Notes under the pieces: model-generated
The model's database searches: none
Seen by the model: the letters and a program-made list of their open reading frames with translations, nothing else
What the model was told of the DNA's origin: nothing
Assembly (NCBI RefSeq): GCF_900112415.1
Contig: NZ_FOLV01000002.1
Location: 1-64,000 of the forward strand
Source of the DNA: Bacillus sp. 491mf
GTDB taxonomy: Bacteria; Bacillota; Bacilli; Bacillales; Bacillaceae_G
Direction of reading: 5' to 3'
Length of the DNA: 64,000 nt
Program-made: the position numbers and the translations under genes
Shown here: positions 42,917 to 52,612 of the stretch, in pieces
Position numbering within the stretch: position 1 is the stretch's first letter
How the letters are laid out: every line of letters starts with the position of its first letter

Positions 42917-43115
42917 CATACCCATCAATTTAAGAAATTTTACTACCCCAAAATAAAAAAAACGTTATCTTTTCTAATTACTTATCTTATTTAGAAAAGA
43001 TGACGTTTTTTTTGATTTTTCGATTCAAAGTGAACTACAATTATTTGCTGAAAAATTACATAAACATCTTACTTCTTCATTTTTTGAAAAGCTTGTTAGA
43101 ACAACGTATTACAGC
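42917..43115 (+). mobile_element. IS231-type relic: terminal repeat and transposase N-terminus
   Basis: CATACCCATCAATTTAAGAA at 42917-42936 differs at two positions from the IS231 end as I recall it. From about 43023 a frame reads IQSELQLFAEKLHKHLTSSF, like the start of IS231/IS4-family transposases, and soon becomes meaningless. The element is therefore a 5' fragment. It marks the right side of the cluster; the left side has a similar end in the same orientation at 31320. Confidence 0.65.
42955..43013 (+). terminator. terminator downstream of folE
   Basis: AACGTTATCTTTTCT pairs with AGAAAAGATGACGTT and is followed by eight T. It lies inside the IS231-type relic and would end the cluster transcript. 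Confidence 0.8.
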
Positions 43116-43179
43116 TGGATATATTCACTTATGATATATTCTCCAAAACGGTCGATATAACAGTAGAAGGAAGCTGCGA

Positions 43180-43260
43180 AACGAAACATGACCAGTCGCT
43201 CTCGCCCTACCTAAAAAAGCTTGTTTTTTAGGTCCGTTTTTCAATTTACATTTATAATAT
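43180..43260. repeat. dispersed repeat, family A, copy 3
   Basis: ACATGACCAGTCGCTCTCGCC, CTACCTAAAAAAGC, TTTTTTAGGTCCGTTTTTCAA as in the other family A copies. It lies between the IS231-type relic and the lipoprotein gene; the rest of 43116-43345 shows no gene. Confidence 0.6.
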
Positions 43261-43345
43261 AGAAAGAAAAATAATTTCACACTTTCCTCACAATTATTTG
43301 CTATTTTACAAGTATAACAAAACTGTCCATAATGGAGGTAATCTT

Positions 43346-44317
43346 TTGAAAAGGTGGCTGATTTCACTTTGTATTGTATTTTTACTTACAGGGTGTAAGG
43401 AAGGGGGCTATCAATCGATTGATCCGAAGACCCCTCTTCTAATAACAACAAATATAAAAGAAGGAAGTATTAGTTTTATTAATACTAATACGAAAAAAAC
43501 AATTACAACGTGGCATTTAAATGAAACAATTACGGGAACAACGTTGTTACCAGACAAGAATCGCTTACTTGTGTATGGAAAACAGCTTGAGTATGTATAT
43601 GTATATTCTTTGAAAGATGGAAAGCAGCTTGAAAAATGGAATACAGGAAAAGGAATAGCCAATATTTTATTATCTGAAGATGGAAAAGAATTGTTCGCAG
43701 CTGATCAAAATGAGCAAAAAATTCGTGTGTTCACAACCAATGGAAAAGAAACGGAGAGCATTTCGGTTGGGAAGGGACCGCTGACGATGGTGCAGCGTCA
43801 TGACATGTTATATGTTCTTAATTTTTATGATACGAAATTGTCTAGTATTGATGTGAAACAAAAGAAAGTTGTGAACTCTTTTATGATTCCACCAGCTTCA
43901 ACAGGTGCTTTTCTTAGCGGAGATGGGAAGGAAATATTTATTGGCGGCCATGGTGACGGAAAACAAGTAAATGAAAAAGTGCTCGAGTATTCTGTACAAG
44001 ATGGACAGATGCTTCAATCGTTGCATGCGCCATTTATGCCAATTAATCTGTCTACAGATCAACAATATATTTATGTACTGAGTCACGGATCTAACACGCT
44101 GAGAAAATTTGATGGGAAAACGTATAAAGAAGTAGCTTCACTTGAAGTAGGATCGAATCCATTTGCATTTTGGCAAATTGGTAGTGAAGGGTATGTTGCG
44201 AGTTATGATAGTGATGAAGTGTATGTGTTAGATTTACATGAAATGAAAATAAAACAGACGATTTCAGTTGGTAAAGGACCATTTCAATTTACGCAAAGAG
44301 TAGGGGAGAAAAAATGA
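43346..44317 (+). CDS. beta-propeller lipoprotein (YncE-like)
   Basis: A 323-residue lipoprotein: lipobox LLTGC with Cys near residue 16, then repeated four-stranded blades of the YVTN/YncE type (for example GKELFAADQNEQKIRVF, ATNGKETESISVGKGPLTMV, GKTYKEVASLEVGSNPFAF). The role is probably extracellular sensing or binding. TTG 43346 is preferred because GGAGG lies 7 bases upstream; upstream in-frame codons read unlike a signal. It overlaps the response regulator gene by 4 bases, so it may be the sensor accessory of the following two-component system. Confidence 0.85.
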   Translation: MKRWLISLCIVFLLTGCKEGGYQSIDPKTPLLITTNIKEGSISFINTNTKKTITTWHLNETITGTTLLPDKNRLLVYGKQLEYVYVYSLKDGKQLEKWNTGKGIANILLSEDGKELFAADQNEQKIRVFTTNGKETESISVGKGPLTMVQRHDMLYVLNFYDTKLSSIDVKQKKVVNSFMIPPASTGAFLSGDGKEIFIGGHGDGKQVNEKVLEYSVQDGQMLQSLHAPFMPINLSTDQQYIYVLSHGSNTLRKFDGKTYKEVASLEVGSNPFAFWQIGSEGYVASYDSDEVYVLDLHEMKIKQTISVGKGPFQFTQRVGEKK

Positions 44318-44985
44318 GTAAATGCAAAGTATTACTTGTTGATGATGAAAGTGATATGAGACAACTTGTCGGTATGTATTTGGACAACTTTGGTTATGAG
44401 TGGAAAGAAGCTGAAAACGGAAAACAGGCGCTTTACATGCTTGAAATAGAAAAGTTTGATTTTGTTATTTTGGATATTATGATGCCAGAAATGGATGGGA
44501 TTACGGTTTGTAAAGAAATTCGAAAGACATCCGATATTCCGATTATCTTTTTGACAGCAAAAGGAGAAGAGTGGAATCGCGTAAATGGATTGCGTACAGG
44601 GGCAGATGATTATATTGTGAAACCATTTAGTCCAGGAGAATTGATTGCACGTATGGAAGCAGTATTAAGGAGATATATGAAATATGAAGAACAAGAGGAA
44701 ATAGAATTTGGACCAGTTGTTATTAATGAGAAAAGTCGTCGTGTTGAAATAGATGGGGAAGGTATTTCATTAACTGTGAAGGAATTTGATTTACTTTATT
44801 TTCTTTGTCAACATAACGGTCAAGTATTTAGCCGGGAGCAGTTGCTTGAAAAAGTTTGGGGATATGATTACGCCGGCAGCACTCGAACAGTTGATACGCA
44901 TGTGAAAACAATGCGCTTAAAGTTTGGAGAACATGGGAATTGTATTCAAACGGTTTGGGGTGTAGGCTATAAATTTGAGGTGTGA
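44314..44985 (+). CDS. OmpR/PhoB-family response regulator
   Basis: A 223-residue regulator: receiver domain with DDES near residue 9, phosphoacceptor Asp in VILDIMMPEMDG near 53 and Lys in YIVKPFSPGE near 103; C-terminal winged helix with SLTVKEFDLLYFL and TRTVDTHVKTMRLKFG. It starts inside the end of the lipoprotein gene and overlaps the region of the kinase start, a tight three-gene unit. The target genes are unknown. Confidence 0.95.
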   Translation: MSKCKVLLVDDESDMRQLVGMYLDNFGYEWKEAENGKQALYMLEIEKFDFVILDIMMPEMDGITVCKEIRKTSDIPIIFLTAKGEEWNRVNGLRTGADDYIVKPFSPGELIARMEAVLRRYMKYEEQEEIEFGPVVINEKSRRVEIDGEGISLTVKEFDLLYFLCQHNGQVFSREQLLEKVWGYDYAGSTRTVDTHVKTMRLKFGEHGNCIQTVWGVGYKFEV

Positions 44986-44986
44986 A

Positions 44987-46375
44987 ATGTTTACAATGGT
45001 ACAAAAGTTATGGCTTACAGTTGCATGCGCGGTTTGTATAACAGTTTCGTTTTTATATTTTGTTTCATTATATTCGTATGAAAAATTATATGTCCAAAAT
45101 ATTGAAGATACATTAAAAGCAGAAGGGAATCGTCTTGTTGCACAATATAGAGCCGGTGAGCCTGTAGGGGTATTTGAAGAAAAAGTAAAATCATTTGATA
45201 AAATTGCGAGTGCTGATGTATTGTTTGTGGATAATCCACGCGATTTAAGTGCATGTCTTCCATTTGATGTTCATTACAATTCAATTATTAGTGAGAATGA
45301 CCGGCAAACACTGTTAGAAGGAAAGACGATTACAAAGATGGGATATGAAGAACATTTTCAGCGTAACATTATGGGCATCGTTATTCCTGTATTAGACAAT
45401 AAAAAATTGGTCGGTATTGTATATTCTTATATTCCTTTAAAGAGTATTAAAGATCTAATTTATGAAATGGGACTCATTTTAGCTCCTCTTGCCTTTGTCA
45501 TGATTGTGTTAACTGTATGGATTGGTCGGAAAATTGTTATTGCCATTACAAAGCCGCTTTCACAAATGGAGAACGTTGCCAATCGTATGGCAAAAGGAGA
45601 TTTTTCACAGCGAATAACAATTTCATCAGAAGATGAAATCGGTCGGCTTGGTAAAGCATTTAATAAGATGGCAAGTGCACTAGAAGAAGAGGATGTGCAG
45701 CGAAAAGAATTTTTAGCAAATGTGTCACATGAACTGCGAACTCCTCTTAGTTATATTAAAGGATATAGTGAAGCGATTATTGACGGTGTAGCAAAAGGAG
45801 AGCAACAGTTAAAATTTACTGGGCTTGTTCATAAAGAAGCGGGACGTATGCAACGTCTTGTTCATGATTTATTAGATTTAGCACAGCTTGAAGGAGAACG
45901 TTTTCCTCTTAAAAAACAGCCGATTGTATTTACGCAGTTAATTGAAGATGTATTAGAGACATATGAATTACAAGTAACAGAAAAACAAATTACATTGCAG
46001 ACAACTCTTGATCCAGATATTATTGTCAACATTGATGAAGATCGGATGCAACAAGTGCTTCATAACATAATAGATAATGCGCTTCGCTACACAGGTGAGA
46101 ACGGGACGATACATGTTCAATTAGAGCAACAAGCAGGACAATGTACATTGCAAATTAAAGATAATGGGATTGGCATTGGTGCCGAACATCTTGAAAAGTT
46201 AGGAGAACGTTTTTACCGAGTAGATAAAGCGAGAAGCCGTCAAAATGGTGGAACGGGACTAGGTCTTGCGATTGTAAAACAAATTGTGCATATTCACGAT
46301 GGAACGTGGCAAATTGAAAGTGAAGAAGGAAAAGGAACGACAATTTTGATTCAGTTACCAGTTATCTTATCATAA
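44987..46375 (+). CDS. sensor histidine kinase
   Basis: A 462-residue membrane kinase with two membrane segments (about residues 7-28 and 155-177) enclosing an extracytoplasmic sensor domain, then HAMP (SQMENVANRMAKGDFSQRI), HisKA with phosphoacceptor His in FLANVSHELRTPLSYI, and HATPase with N box IIDNALRYT, DNGIGIG and GGTGLGLAI. ATG 44987 follows GAGGTG at 44977-44982 and comes directly after the response regulator stop. Partner of the regulator at 44314; the lipoprotein gene upstream may modulate its signal. Confidence 0.95.
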   Translation: MFTMVQKLWLTVACAVCITVSFLYFVSLYSYEKLYVQNIEDTLKAEGNRLVAQYRAGEPVGVFEEKVKSFDKIASADVLFVDNPRDLSACLPFDVHYNSIISENDRQTLLEGKTITKMGYEEHFQRNIMGIVIPVLDNKKLVGIVYSYIPLKSIKDLIYEMGLILAPLAFVMIVLTVWIGRKIVIAITKPLSQMENVANRMAKGDFSQRITISSEDEIGRLGKAFNKMASALEEEDVQRKEFLANVSHELRTPLSYIKGYSEAIIDGVAKGEQQLKFTGLVHKEAGRMQRLVHDLLDLAQLEGERFPLKKQPIVFTQLIEDVLETYELQVTEKQITLQTTLDPDIIVNIDEDRMQQVLHNIIDNALRYTGENGTIHVQLEQQAGQCTLQIKDNGIGIGAEHLEKLGERFYRVDKARSRQNGGTGLGLAIVKQIVHIHDGTWQIESEEGKGTTILIQLPVILS

Positions 46376-46603
46376 TGAAGAAATAGGGGGAAATGTCGGA
46401 GTAACTAATTTTGTCTATTTTATGAACAAAATGTTTGTACTTCTGCGCATTTAGTTCTAAAATAGATATGGATGCTATTTTCTGAATAAAGTGAAACGGT
46501 AACTTTTGCTTATCTTTTTCACTTCTCAGAATCTTGAGGTGAGAGTTTTACTGCCCGTTAGCGCGGGATAAATTGTTGTCATTGTTGTTTGGATGATACT
46601 GGG

Positions 46604-47332
46604 GTGATACAACTGGAATACAAATCTATTAAACCAAAAAAAATTTACGAAGAAGTATCGGAAGCCATTTTAGGAATGATTAAAAATGGTACATTAAAGC
46701 CTGGTGATAAACTTCTTCCTGTTCACCAATTGGCGGAGCAGTTTCAAGTTGGCAGATCTGCTGTGCGCGAAGCGTTAAGCGCATTGCGAGCAATGGGCTT
46801 AATTGAGATGAAACAAGGTGAAGGTACATATGTGAAGAATTTTACTGCCTCTTCTTTAACATCATCATTAAATTCAACTTTGCTGATGAAACAAGAAGAT
46901 ATTGTGAATTTATTTGAAGTACGAAAAGTGCTTGAAGTAGGAGTAGTTGGTGCAGCAGCGTTAAAACGTACAGAAGAAAATATACACAATATGAAGCACT
47001 GGTTAGATGAGATGCAAAAGGGAATCGGAGATGAACAAGCTGGTGAAAAAGCAGATTTTCATTTCCATATGGCAATTGCAGAAGCTTCACATAATAATAT
47101 TTTGTTAGAATTAATGAACCATGTCTCTGAAATGATTGCTGAAGCAATCGGTGAAACAAGACGAATTATTTTATATGGTGAACAAACAACAGCAGAACGA
47201 CTTCTAGAAGAGCATCGAAAAATTTATGCAGCAGTGTTAGAGAATGATGTTGAAGCAGCGCAGCAAGCGATGCAAAATCACCTAACGAATGTGGAGTATA
47301 TGGTCACAGGCATTGAAGAAACAAATTCGTAA
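46604..47332 (+). CDS. lutR: LutR, FadR-type GntR repressor of lactate use
   Basis: A 242-residue GntR-family regulator: N-terminal winged helix (IYEEVSEAILGMIKNGTLKPGDKL, recognition region QVGRSAVREALSAL) and C-terminal FCD effector domain with metal-binding Asp/His residues (ADFHFHMAIAEASHNNIL, EEHRKIYAAV). It lies directly upstream of lutABC, as in B. subtilis, where LutR represses that operon and responds to L-lactate. The start is uncertain: GTG 46604 is given, TTG 46589 is possible, and neither has a strong SD. Confidence 0.88.
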   Translation: MIQLEYKSIKPKKIYEEVSEAILGMIKNGTLKPGDKLLPVHQLAEQFQVGRSAVREALSALRAMGLIEMKQGEGTYVKNFTASSLTSSLNSTLLMKQEDIVNLFEVRKVLEVGVVGAAALKRTEENIHNMKHWLDEMQKGIGDEQAGEKADFHFHMAIAEASHNNILLELMNHVSEMIAEAIGETRRIILYGEQTTAERLLEEHRKIYAAVLENDVEAAQQAMQNHLTNVEYMVTGIEETNS

Positions 47333-47431
47333 GTTTATACCTTTTGATAAAGTAGAGAGAGTATAAGTTAGTGTTTTCTAAAGAAAGAATAAATATGAGC
47401 AGTTAATGTCTCGTTTCTTTCTTTTTCCTAA

Positions 47432-47444
47432 GTCATCTGATGAC
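47432..47444 (+). promoter_or_regulatory. candidate LutR operator
   Basis: Perfect palindrome GTCATC-T-GATGAC, 43 bases upstream of lutA. The position and symmetry fit a FadR/GntR operator. Confidence 0.55.
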
Positions 47445-47486
47445 CATATGAATATTGACTGAGTTGAAATGAGGGGGAGCTATAAT

Positions 47487-48203
47487 ATGAAAGTTACATT
47501 GTTTGTTACATGCTTAGTCGATATGTTTGAAACAAATGTCGGCAAAGCTACGGTTGAAATTTTAGAACGATTAGGTTGTGAAATTGAATTTCCAGAAGCG
47601 CAAGTTTGTTGTGGACAACCGGCTTACAACAGTGGCCATGTAGAAGCAGCAAAAGAAGCAATGAAGCATATGATTAGCACATTTGAAAATGCTGAGTATA
47701 TCGTTACACCTTCTGGTTCTTGTGCGACAATGTTTCACGAGTATCCACATGTATTTAAGGATGATCCAGAATGGGGACCACGTGCGCAAAAAGTAGCTAA
47801 AAAAACGTATGAATTAACACAATTTATTGTTGATGTGTTAAAAGTTACTGACGTTGGTGCTCGTTTGGATGGCGTAGCAACGGTCCATAAATCTTGTCAC
47901 ATGACGCGTTTACTAGGAGTAAAAGAAGCTCCAGGCATTTTATTATCAAATGTGAAGGGCTTAGAAGTGAGAGAGTTACCTAATGTACAAAATTGCTGCG
48001 GTTTTGGAGGAACGTTCTCGGTAAAAATGACGCCAATTTCTGAACAGATGGTAGATGAAAAAGTGGATAGTGTCATGGAAACAGGTGCTGATTATTTAAT
48101 TGGAGCAGATTGTGGGTGTTTGTTAAACATTGGCGGACGTATCGAGCGTTTAGGAAAAAATGTGAAAGTAATGCATATTGCTGAAGTGTTGAATAGCCGC
48201 TGA
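47487..48203 (+). CDS. lutA: LutA, L-lactate oxidation Fe-S subunit
   Basis: A 238-residue iron–sulfur protein with two CCG domains: [11 protein letters not shown] near residue 46 and [11 protein letters not shown] near 170. With LutB and LutC it oxidises L-lactate to pyruvate in the cytoplasm. ATG 47487 is chosen because GAGGGGGAG lies 7 bases upstream; the five in-frame residues before it overlap that site. The operon lutABC is contiguous with gaps of 18 and 0 bases. Confidence 0.95.
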   Translation: MKVTLFVTCLVDMFETNVGKATVEILERLGCEIEFPEAQVCCGQPAYNSGHVEAAKEAMKHMISTFENAEYIVTPSGSCATMFHEYPHVFKDDPEWGPRAQKVAKKTYELTQFIVDVLKVTDVGARLDGVATVHKSCHMTRLLGVKEAPGILLSNVKGLEVRELPNVQNCCGFGGTFSVKMTPISEQMVDEKVDSVMETGADYLIGADCGCLLNIGGRIERLGKNVKVMHIAEVLNSR

Positions 48204-48221
48204 TGGAGGGGGAATTAAGCT

Positions 48222-49643
48222 ATGTCTATGAAAACGAGTGATAAAAAATTTAATGATCGTGTTGGTGAAAATCTTCAAGATTCGTTTATGCGCGGGGCTG
48301 TATCATCTGCACAAACGCGTTTATACACAAAGCGTTTAGAAGCAGCTGAGGAGCTAGGAAACTGGGAAGAATGGCGAGATCTTGGTGAACAAATCCGTCA
48401 GCATACGCTAGAAAATTTAGATTATTATTTAATGCAACTGAGCGAAAATGTATCAAAGCGAGGCGGTCATGTTTTCTTTGCGAAAACGAAAGAAGAGGCA
48501 GCTGAATACATTAAACAAGTAGCTGAAAAGAAACAAGCGAAAAAAGTTGTAAAATCAAAATCGATGGTAACAGAAGAAATTGGTATGAACCATGTCCTTC
48601 AAGAAATCGGTTGTGAAGTTGTTGAGAGTGATTTAGGAGAATATATTTTACAAGTGGACAATGACCCACCATCTCATATTGTTGCGCCAGCACTTCATAA
48701 AAATAGAACGCAAATTCGTGATGTATTTAAAGAAAAATTAGGATATGAAAACTCGGATGATCCATATGAAATGACGAAATTTGTTCGTAAAATTCTTCGT
48801 GAAAAATTTATGGATGCAGAAATCGGGATAACAGGATGTAACTTTGCAGTTGCTAACACAGGTTCTCTTTGTTTAGTAACAAATGAAGGGAACGCAGACC
48901 TTGTTATGTCTATTCCGAAAACACAAATTGCGGTAATGGGTATGGAACGTATGGTTCCAACGATGGAAGAGCTTGATGTTCTTGTTGGTTTACTATGTCG
49001 TAGCGCTGTTGGTCAAAAACTAACAAGTTATGTAACCGTAGCAGGACCAATTCAAGAAGAGGAAGTAGATGGACCGGAAGAGTTTCATTTAGTTGTTGTC
49101 GATAATGGCCGTTCTGAAATTTTAGGTTCTGAGTTCCGTCAAGTACTGCAATGTATTCGCTGTGCAGCATGTATCAATGTATGTCCTGTATATCGTCATG
49201 TTGGTGGTCACTCTTACGGATCCATTTATCCTGGGCCAATCGGTGCAGTATTAACACCGCTTTTAGGTGGATACGATGATTATAAAGAACTTCCATATGC
49301 ATCTAGTTTATGCGGAGCATGTACAGAAGCTTGTCCAGTAAAAATTCCATTACATGACTTGTTATTAAAACACCGCCAAGTAATTGTAGAAAAAGAAGGA
49401 CGTGCACCACTTGCAGAAAAGCTTGCAATGAAAATGTTTAGTATGGGTGCTTCGTCAGCTGCTTTATACAAAATGGGATCGAAAATGGCACCAGCTGCAA
49501 TGAGCCCATTTACATCTGGTAATCGTGTTTCTAAAGGTGTGGGACCGCTGAAAAATTGGACGGAAATTCGTGAATTCCCAGCGCCAAGCAAAGAAAGATT
49601 CCGCGATTGGTATAAAGAGCATAAGAAAGGCGGGAATAACTAA
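48222..49643 (+). CDS. lutB: LutB, L-lactate oxidation Fe-S/LUD subunit
   Basis: A 473-residue protein. A LUD domain (about residues 60-290) is followed by two 4Fe-4S motifs, [15 protein letters not shown] and [13 protein letters not shown], then a C-terminal extension. GGAGGGGG precedes ATG 48222. The last base of the stop is the first of the lutC start. Confidence 0.95.
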   Translation: MSMKTSDKKFNDRVGENLQDSFMRGAVSSAQTRLYTKRLEAAEELGNWEEWRDLGEQIRQHTLENLDYYLMQLSENVSKRGGHVFFAKTKEEAAEYIKQVAEKKQAKKVVKSKSMVTEEIGMNHVLQEIGCEVVESDLGEYILQVDNDPPSHIVAPALHKNRTQIRDVFKEKLGYENSDDPYEMTKFVRKILREKFMDAEIGITGCNFAVANTGSLCLVTNEGNADLVMSIPKTQIAVMGMERMVPTMEELDVLVGLLCRSAVGQKLTSYVTVAGPIQEEEVDGPEEFHLVVVDNGRSEILGSEFRQVLQCIRCAACINVCPVYRHVGGHSYGSIYPGPIGAVLTPLLGGYDDYKELPYASSLCGACTEACPVKIPLHDLLLKHRQVIVEKEGRAPLAEKLAMKMFSMGASSAALYKMGSKMAPAAMSPFTSGNRVSKGVGPLKNWTEIREFPAPSKERFRDWYKEHKKGGNN

Positions 49644-50353
49644 TGGCAGGAACGATTCAAAATCGCGATTCATTTTTAGAAAATATCGCAAAACAGCTTG
49701 GACGTGAACGCAAAACAGAAGGGGTACAGCGTCCGGTATGGAAAAACAATGTGAATGTAGAAACGTTACATGATTACTCCCAAGAAGAATTATTAGAAGT
49801 ATTCAAGAAGCAATGTAACAACATTCATACGACTGTTATTGAAACAAATCGAGATGAATTAAGTGTTGCAATTAAGAAAGTTGTCACGGAAAACGGCGGC
49901 GGACCAATTATGTTATCTCAAGATGATCGTTTTGAAAAGTTTGGACTGCAGCAATTGTTTGAAGCGGAACTTCCTGGTGAAAATGTAGAAGTGCATGTTT
50001 GGGACCCAGCGAAGAAAGAAGAAAACATGAAGTTAGCCGAACAAGCAAATATCGGAATTTCATTTAGTGACTATACATTAGCAGAATCAGGTACAATTGT
50101 CGTGCAAAGTCATAAAGGAAGAGGGCGTTCATTACACTTTCTACCAACTATTTATGTAGCCATTATTCCACGTGAAACAATCGTGCCGCGTATTACACAA
50201 GCGGTACGTGATTTGAATACACGTGTAGAAAATGGAGAGGCACCGGCTTCTTGCATTAATTTTATTACAGGACCAAGTAACTCTGCTGACATTGAAATGA
50301 ACCTTGTTGTTGGTGTACATGGACCATTAAAAGCGTTTTATTTTGTTGTATAA
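49643..50353 (+). CDS. lutC: LutC, L-lactate oxidation LUD subunit
   Basis: A 236-residue LUD-domain protein ([23 protein letters not shown] near residue 150 is the conserved core). Overlaps the lutB stop codon (TAATG). Third subunit of the lactate oxidation complex; a terminator follows at 50361. Confidence 0.95.
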   Translation: MAGTIQNRDSFLENIAKQLGRERKTEGVQRPVWKNNVNVETLHDYSQEELLEVFKKQCNNIHTTVIETNRDELSVAIKKVVTENGGGPIMLSQDDRFEKFGLQQLFEAELPGENVEVHVWDPAKKEENMKLAEQANIGISFSDYTLAESGTIVVQSHKGRGRSLHFLPTIYVAIIPRETIVPRITQAVRDLNTRVENGEAPASCINFITGPSNSADIEMNLVVGVHGPLKAFYFVV

Positions 50354-50360
50354 ATGAAGA

Positions 50361-50388
50361 AACAGGCCTTATAAGGGCCTGTTTTTTT
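50361..50388 (+). terminator. terminator of lutABC
   Basis: AACAGGCC, loop, GGGCCTGTT and seven T. Confidence 0.9.
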
Positions 50389-50464
50389 ATGGAGAAAGAT
50401 GAATTTTTGAAAATACAATGTGTTACCTTTTCTTGTTATACTAGGCGAGAAAGGAGAGAATGAA

Positions 50465-51175
50465 ATGCTATTTTATGTATATGCTTTTTTCACTGGTTTA
50501 ATATTAGGCTCTTTCTATCACGTTGTTGCGTATCGGATTCCACTCGGTTATTCCATCATAAAACCACGATCACATTGTTCTCATTGTTCCCATGTATTAC
50601 AACTAAAAGAGTTAATCCCCATTTTATCATTTTGTATTCAAAAAGGACGGTGTACGCAATGTAATATAAAAATTTCATATTTACATCCATTATTTGAAGG
50701 CATTTCCGGAGTGTTATTTCTTCTTACAGCGTTCTTTGTTGGGGCTGATGGGCAGCTTATTATTGCATGGACGCTGTTATCACTTCTTCTTATTGTTTCC
50801 ATTACAGATCTTCTTTATATGGTTATTCCAAATCAAATTTTACTCTTTTTTGCAGGACTATTTTTAATCGAACGTTTTTTTATACAGCCATCGCTATGGT
50901 GGGATGGATTGTTAGGAGCAATGGTCATGTTTATGCTCTTATATATCATTCAAACTATTTATCCAAAAGGAATCGGAGGAGGGGATGTAAAATTATTTAT
51001 TTTACTTGGTTTTGTCGTTGGAACAAAAGTGATACTGTTATCACTTTGTTTCTCATCATTATTTGGTCTTTGTTTTCTTATTATCTCAATTGCTCTAAAA
51101 CGTATGACATATAATGAACCGCTTCCTTTTGCGCCTTTTATTGCACTTGGTACTATATGTACATATAGTATGTAG
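50465..51175 (+). CDS. comC: prepilin peptidase (A24 family, ComC-like)
   Basis: A 236-residue membrane peptidase that cleaves and N-methylates type IV pilin-like signal peptides, needed for the competence pseudopilus. The N-terminal domain has two CxxC pairs (HCSHCSHVL and RCTQCNI) and the catalytic Asp residues are in ITDLLYMVIPN and GIGGGDVKLF (GxGD). ATG 50465 follows AAAGGAGAG; 15 upstream in-frame codons have no signal. No pilin genes are near. Confidence 0.92.
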   Translation: MLFYVYAFFTGLILGSFYHVVAYRIPLGYSIIKPRSHCSHCSHVLQLKELIPILSFCIQKGRCTQCNIKISYLHPLFEGISGVLFLLTAFFVGADGQLIIAWTLLSLLLIVSITDLLYMVIPNQILLFFAGLFLIERFFIQPSLWWDGLLGAMVMFMLLYIIQTIYPKGIGGGDVKLFILLGFVVGTKVILLSLCFSSLFGLCFLIISIALKRMTYNEPLPFAPFIALGTICTYSM

Positions 51176-51190
51176 AGGAGGGGGGATAAG

Positions 51191-51505
51191 ATGAATGTAT
51201 TTATGGATGATCAAAGACCGTGCCCATCTGGTTTTACACTAGCGACGACAGTCGAACAAGCGCTGGATCTCATGCGGAATTATAAGATACATACGTTATC
51301 ACTTGATTATAATATGGGATTTCGTCAGAGAAATGGGCTATTTTTCGTAGATGTATTTTGTAAAGAACGATTACATGTGGAGGAAATTCATCTTCATACG
51401 AATGATTCGATTGGACAACATTATATGTTAGCGCGGATACAAAAAGGAAAAGAGTCTGGAGAAATTTCTTCGTCCATTATAATTAAATGTGTTGGAAGTT
51501 ACTAA
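51191..51505 (+). CDS. receiver-like protein (cyclic-phosphate processing type)
   Basis: A 104-residue protein of the receiver-like cREC group: MNVFMDDQRPCP at the start, an Asp in LSLDYNMG near residue 39 at the phosphoacceptor position, and HLHTNDSIG near 77. No output domain. It could process cyclic nucleotide phosphates rather than accept phosphoryl groups; that assignment is from memory of the family. AGGAGGGGGG lies upstream. Convergent with the formate transporter gene. Confidence 0.7.
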   Translation: MNVFMDDQRPCPSGFTLATTVEQALDLMRNYKIHTLSLDYNMGFRQRNGLFFVDVFCKERLHVEEIHLHTNDSIGQHYMLARIQKGKESGEISSSIIIKCVGSY

Positions 51506-51541
51506 AAAAGCAAGCATTCCAATCAATTTGGAATGCTCGCT
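51503..51541 (-). terminator. terminator of the FNT gene (also faces the gene on the plus strand)
   Basis: GCAAGCATTCCA pairs with TGGAATGCTCGC; on the minus strand a T run follows. Confidence 0.85.
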
Positions 51542-51557
51542 CAATAAAAGTTTCATC

Positions 51558-52394
51558 TTATTTTACTTGCGCTGACAATGGAATAATTTCTTCAGTTTGT
51601 TCGGAATCGATTTCTGGTTTTGCAGATTTCGTTTTAGTCAAATAATGATAAACCATACCAACAAAAACAGATCCGCCAACTATGTTACCGATTGTAGCTG
51701 GAATTAAGTTATGAATCGCACCTGCAAAAGAAACTGTATCAGGATGTGGAACAAGTAAAGCAATTGAAAAGATGGCTAGATTTGCGATGCTATGTTCATA
51801 TCCTGACATGAAGAAAGTAAATACAGTTAAAAATATCATAATTATTTTAGCTGTATCTCCTTTTACTTGTGATGGAAGGAAACATGCAAGACAAACGAGC
51901 CAGTTACATAAAATAGCTTTGAAAAATATGTGTGTTGTTGATGCGCCCATCTTTGTTGTGGCAACTACATTTAATAAGTGATTGTGACTTATTGTTTCAT
52001 AAATACCAGTTGCATAAAATAGCAATGCCAAAAATACTGCTCCTACTAAGTTTCCTATATAACAAGCACCCCAGTTGCGAAGTGTATCGATAACAGTTGT
52101 TTCTTTACGTAAAGTTGCAACGGTGAAATACATTGTATTTCCTGTAAATAATTCAGCTCCACCAAATATAATTAAAATAAGTGCAATTCCAAAAAATATA
52201 GAGAATGCAAAATATGTTGCGGGTGAATGTGCATCATGAAAGAAATTTCCTAATTTAGAACATAGTACAATAACAAAACCCATATAGACACCAGCTAGCG
52301 CTGCCCGAAGGAAATATTGCATTGGATTGTTATCTAACATTTTTTTCTTTTTCTTTGCGAGCTGTACTAGGTAATCTACTCCTTGTTCTAGCAT
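51558..52394 (-). CDS. formate/nitrite transporter family channel
   Basis: A 278-residue pentameric-type FNT channel with six membrane helices. Family motifs are visible in GGAELFTGNTMYF near residue 78 and NWLVCLACFLPSQ near 163; the central pore His/Thr of the family cannot be fixed by eye. Such channels move formate, nitrite or lactate across the membrane. The promoter region at 52480-52529 has paired Rex-type sites, suggesting it is induced when NADH is high (low oxygen), in keeping with formate export in fermentation. Confidence 0.92.
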   Translation of the reverse strand: MLEQGVDYLVQLAKKKKKMLDNNPMQYFLRAALAGVYMGFVIVLCSKLGNFFHDAHSPATYFAFSIFFGIALILIIFGGAELFTGNTMYFTVATLRKETTVIDTLRNWGACYIGNLVGAVFLALLFYATGIYETISHNHLLNVVATTKMGASTTHIFFKAILCNWLVCLACFLPSQVKGDTAKIIMIFLTVFTFFMSGYEHSIANLAIFSIALLVPHPDTVSFAGAIHNLIPATIGNIVGGSVFVGMVYHYLTKTKSAKPEIDSEQTEEIIPLSAQVK

Positions 52395-52479
52395 AAAACA
52401 TTACGCTCCTTCAATAAATCATTTATTAATATTCTTTATATGAATAAATTACACGTATTTGTTCTTACTTTCAATAATC

Positions 52480-52529
52480 TTGTTCAATATTTCACAAAAA
52501 GGACAACATTTTTGTGAAATATTGAACAA
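52480..52529 (-). promoter_or_regulatory. paired Rex-type operators upstream of the FNT gene
   Basis: TTGTTCAATATTTCACAA at 52480-52497 and its reverse complement TTGTGAAATATTGAACAA at 52512-52529 form two sites resembling the Rex consensus TTGTGAAATATTTCACAA. The whole region is a 50-base near-perfect inverted repeat. Confidence 0.75.
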
Positions 52530-52579
52530 AATATTGTATAATATATTTTCAAAATTGAGAAACTCTATCTATGGAGAAA

Positions 52580-52612
52580 AAGGAAAAAGCGCTGAAATTA
52601 CAGCGCTTTTTC
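52580..52612 (-). terminator. terminator overlapping the end of the TerC gene
   Basis: On the minus strand AAAAAGCGCTG, loop, CAGCGCTTTTT; the stem covers the last codons and stop. Confidence 0.85.

Noticed and set aside
31320-42936. The two IS231-type ends as borders of a mobile insertion cassette
   Set aside because: Such cassettes need the ends in inverted orientation; here both ends point the same way and one is followed by transposase remains.
46491-46504. CcpA catabolite site before lutR
   Set aside because: TGAAACGGTAACT lacks the correct spacing of the cre consensus.
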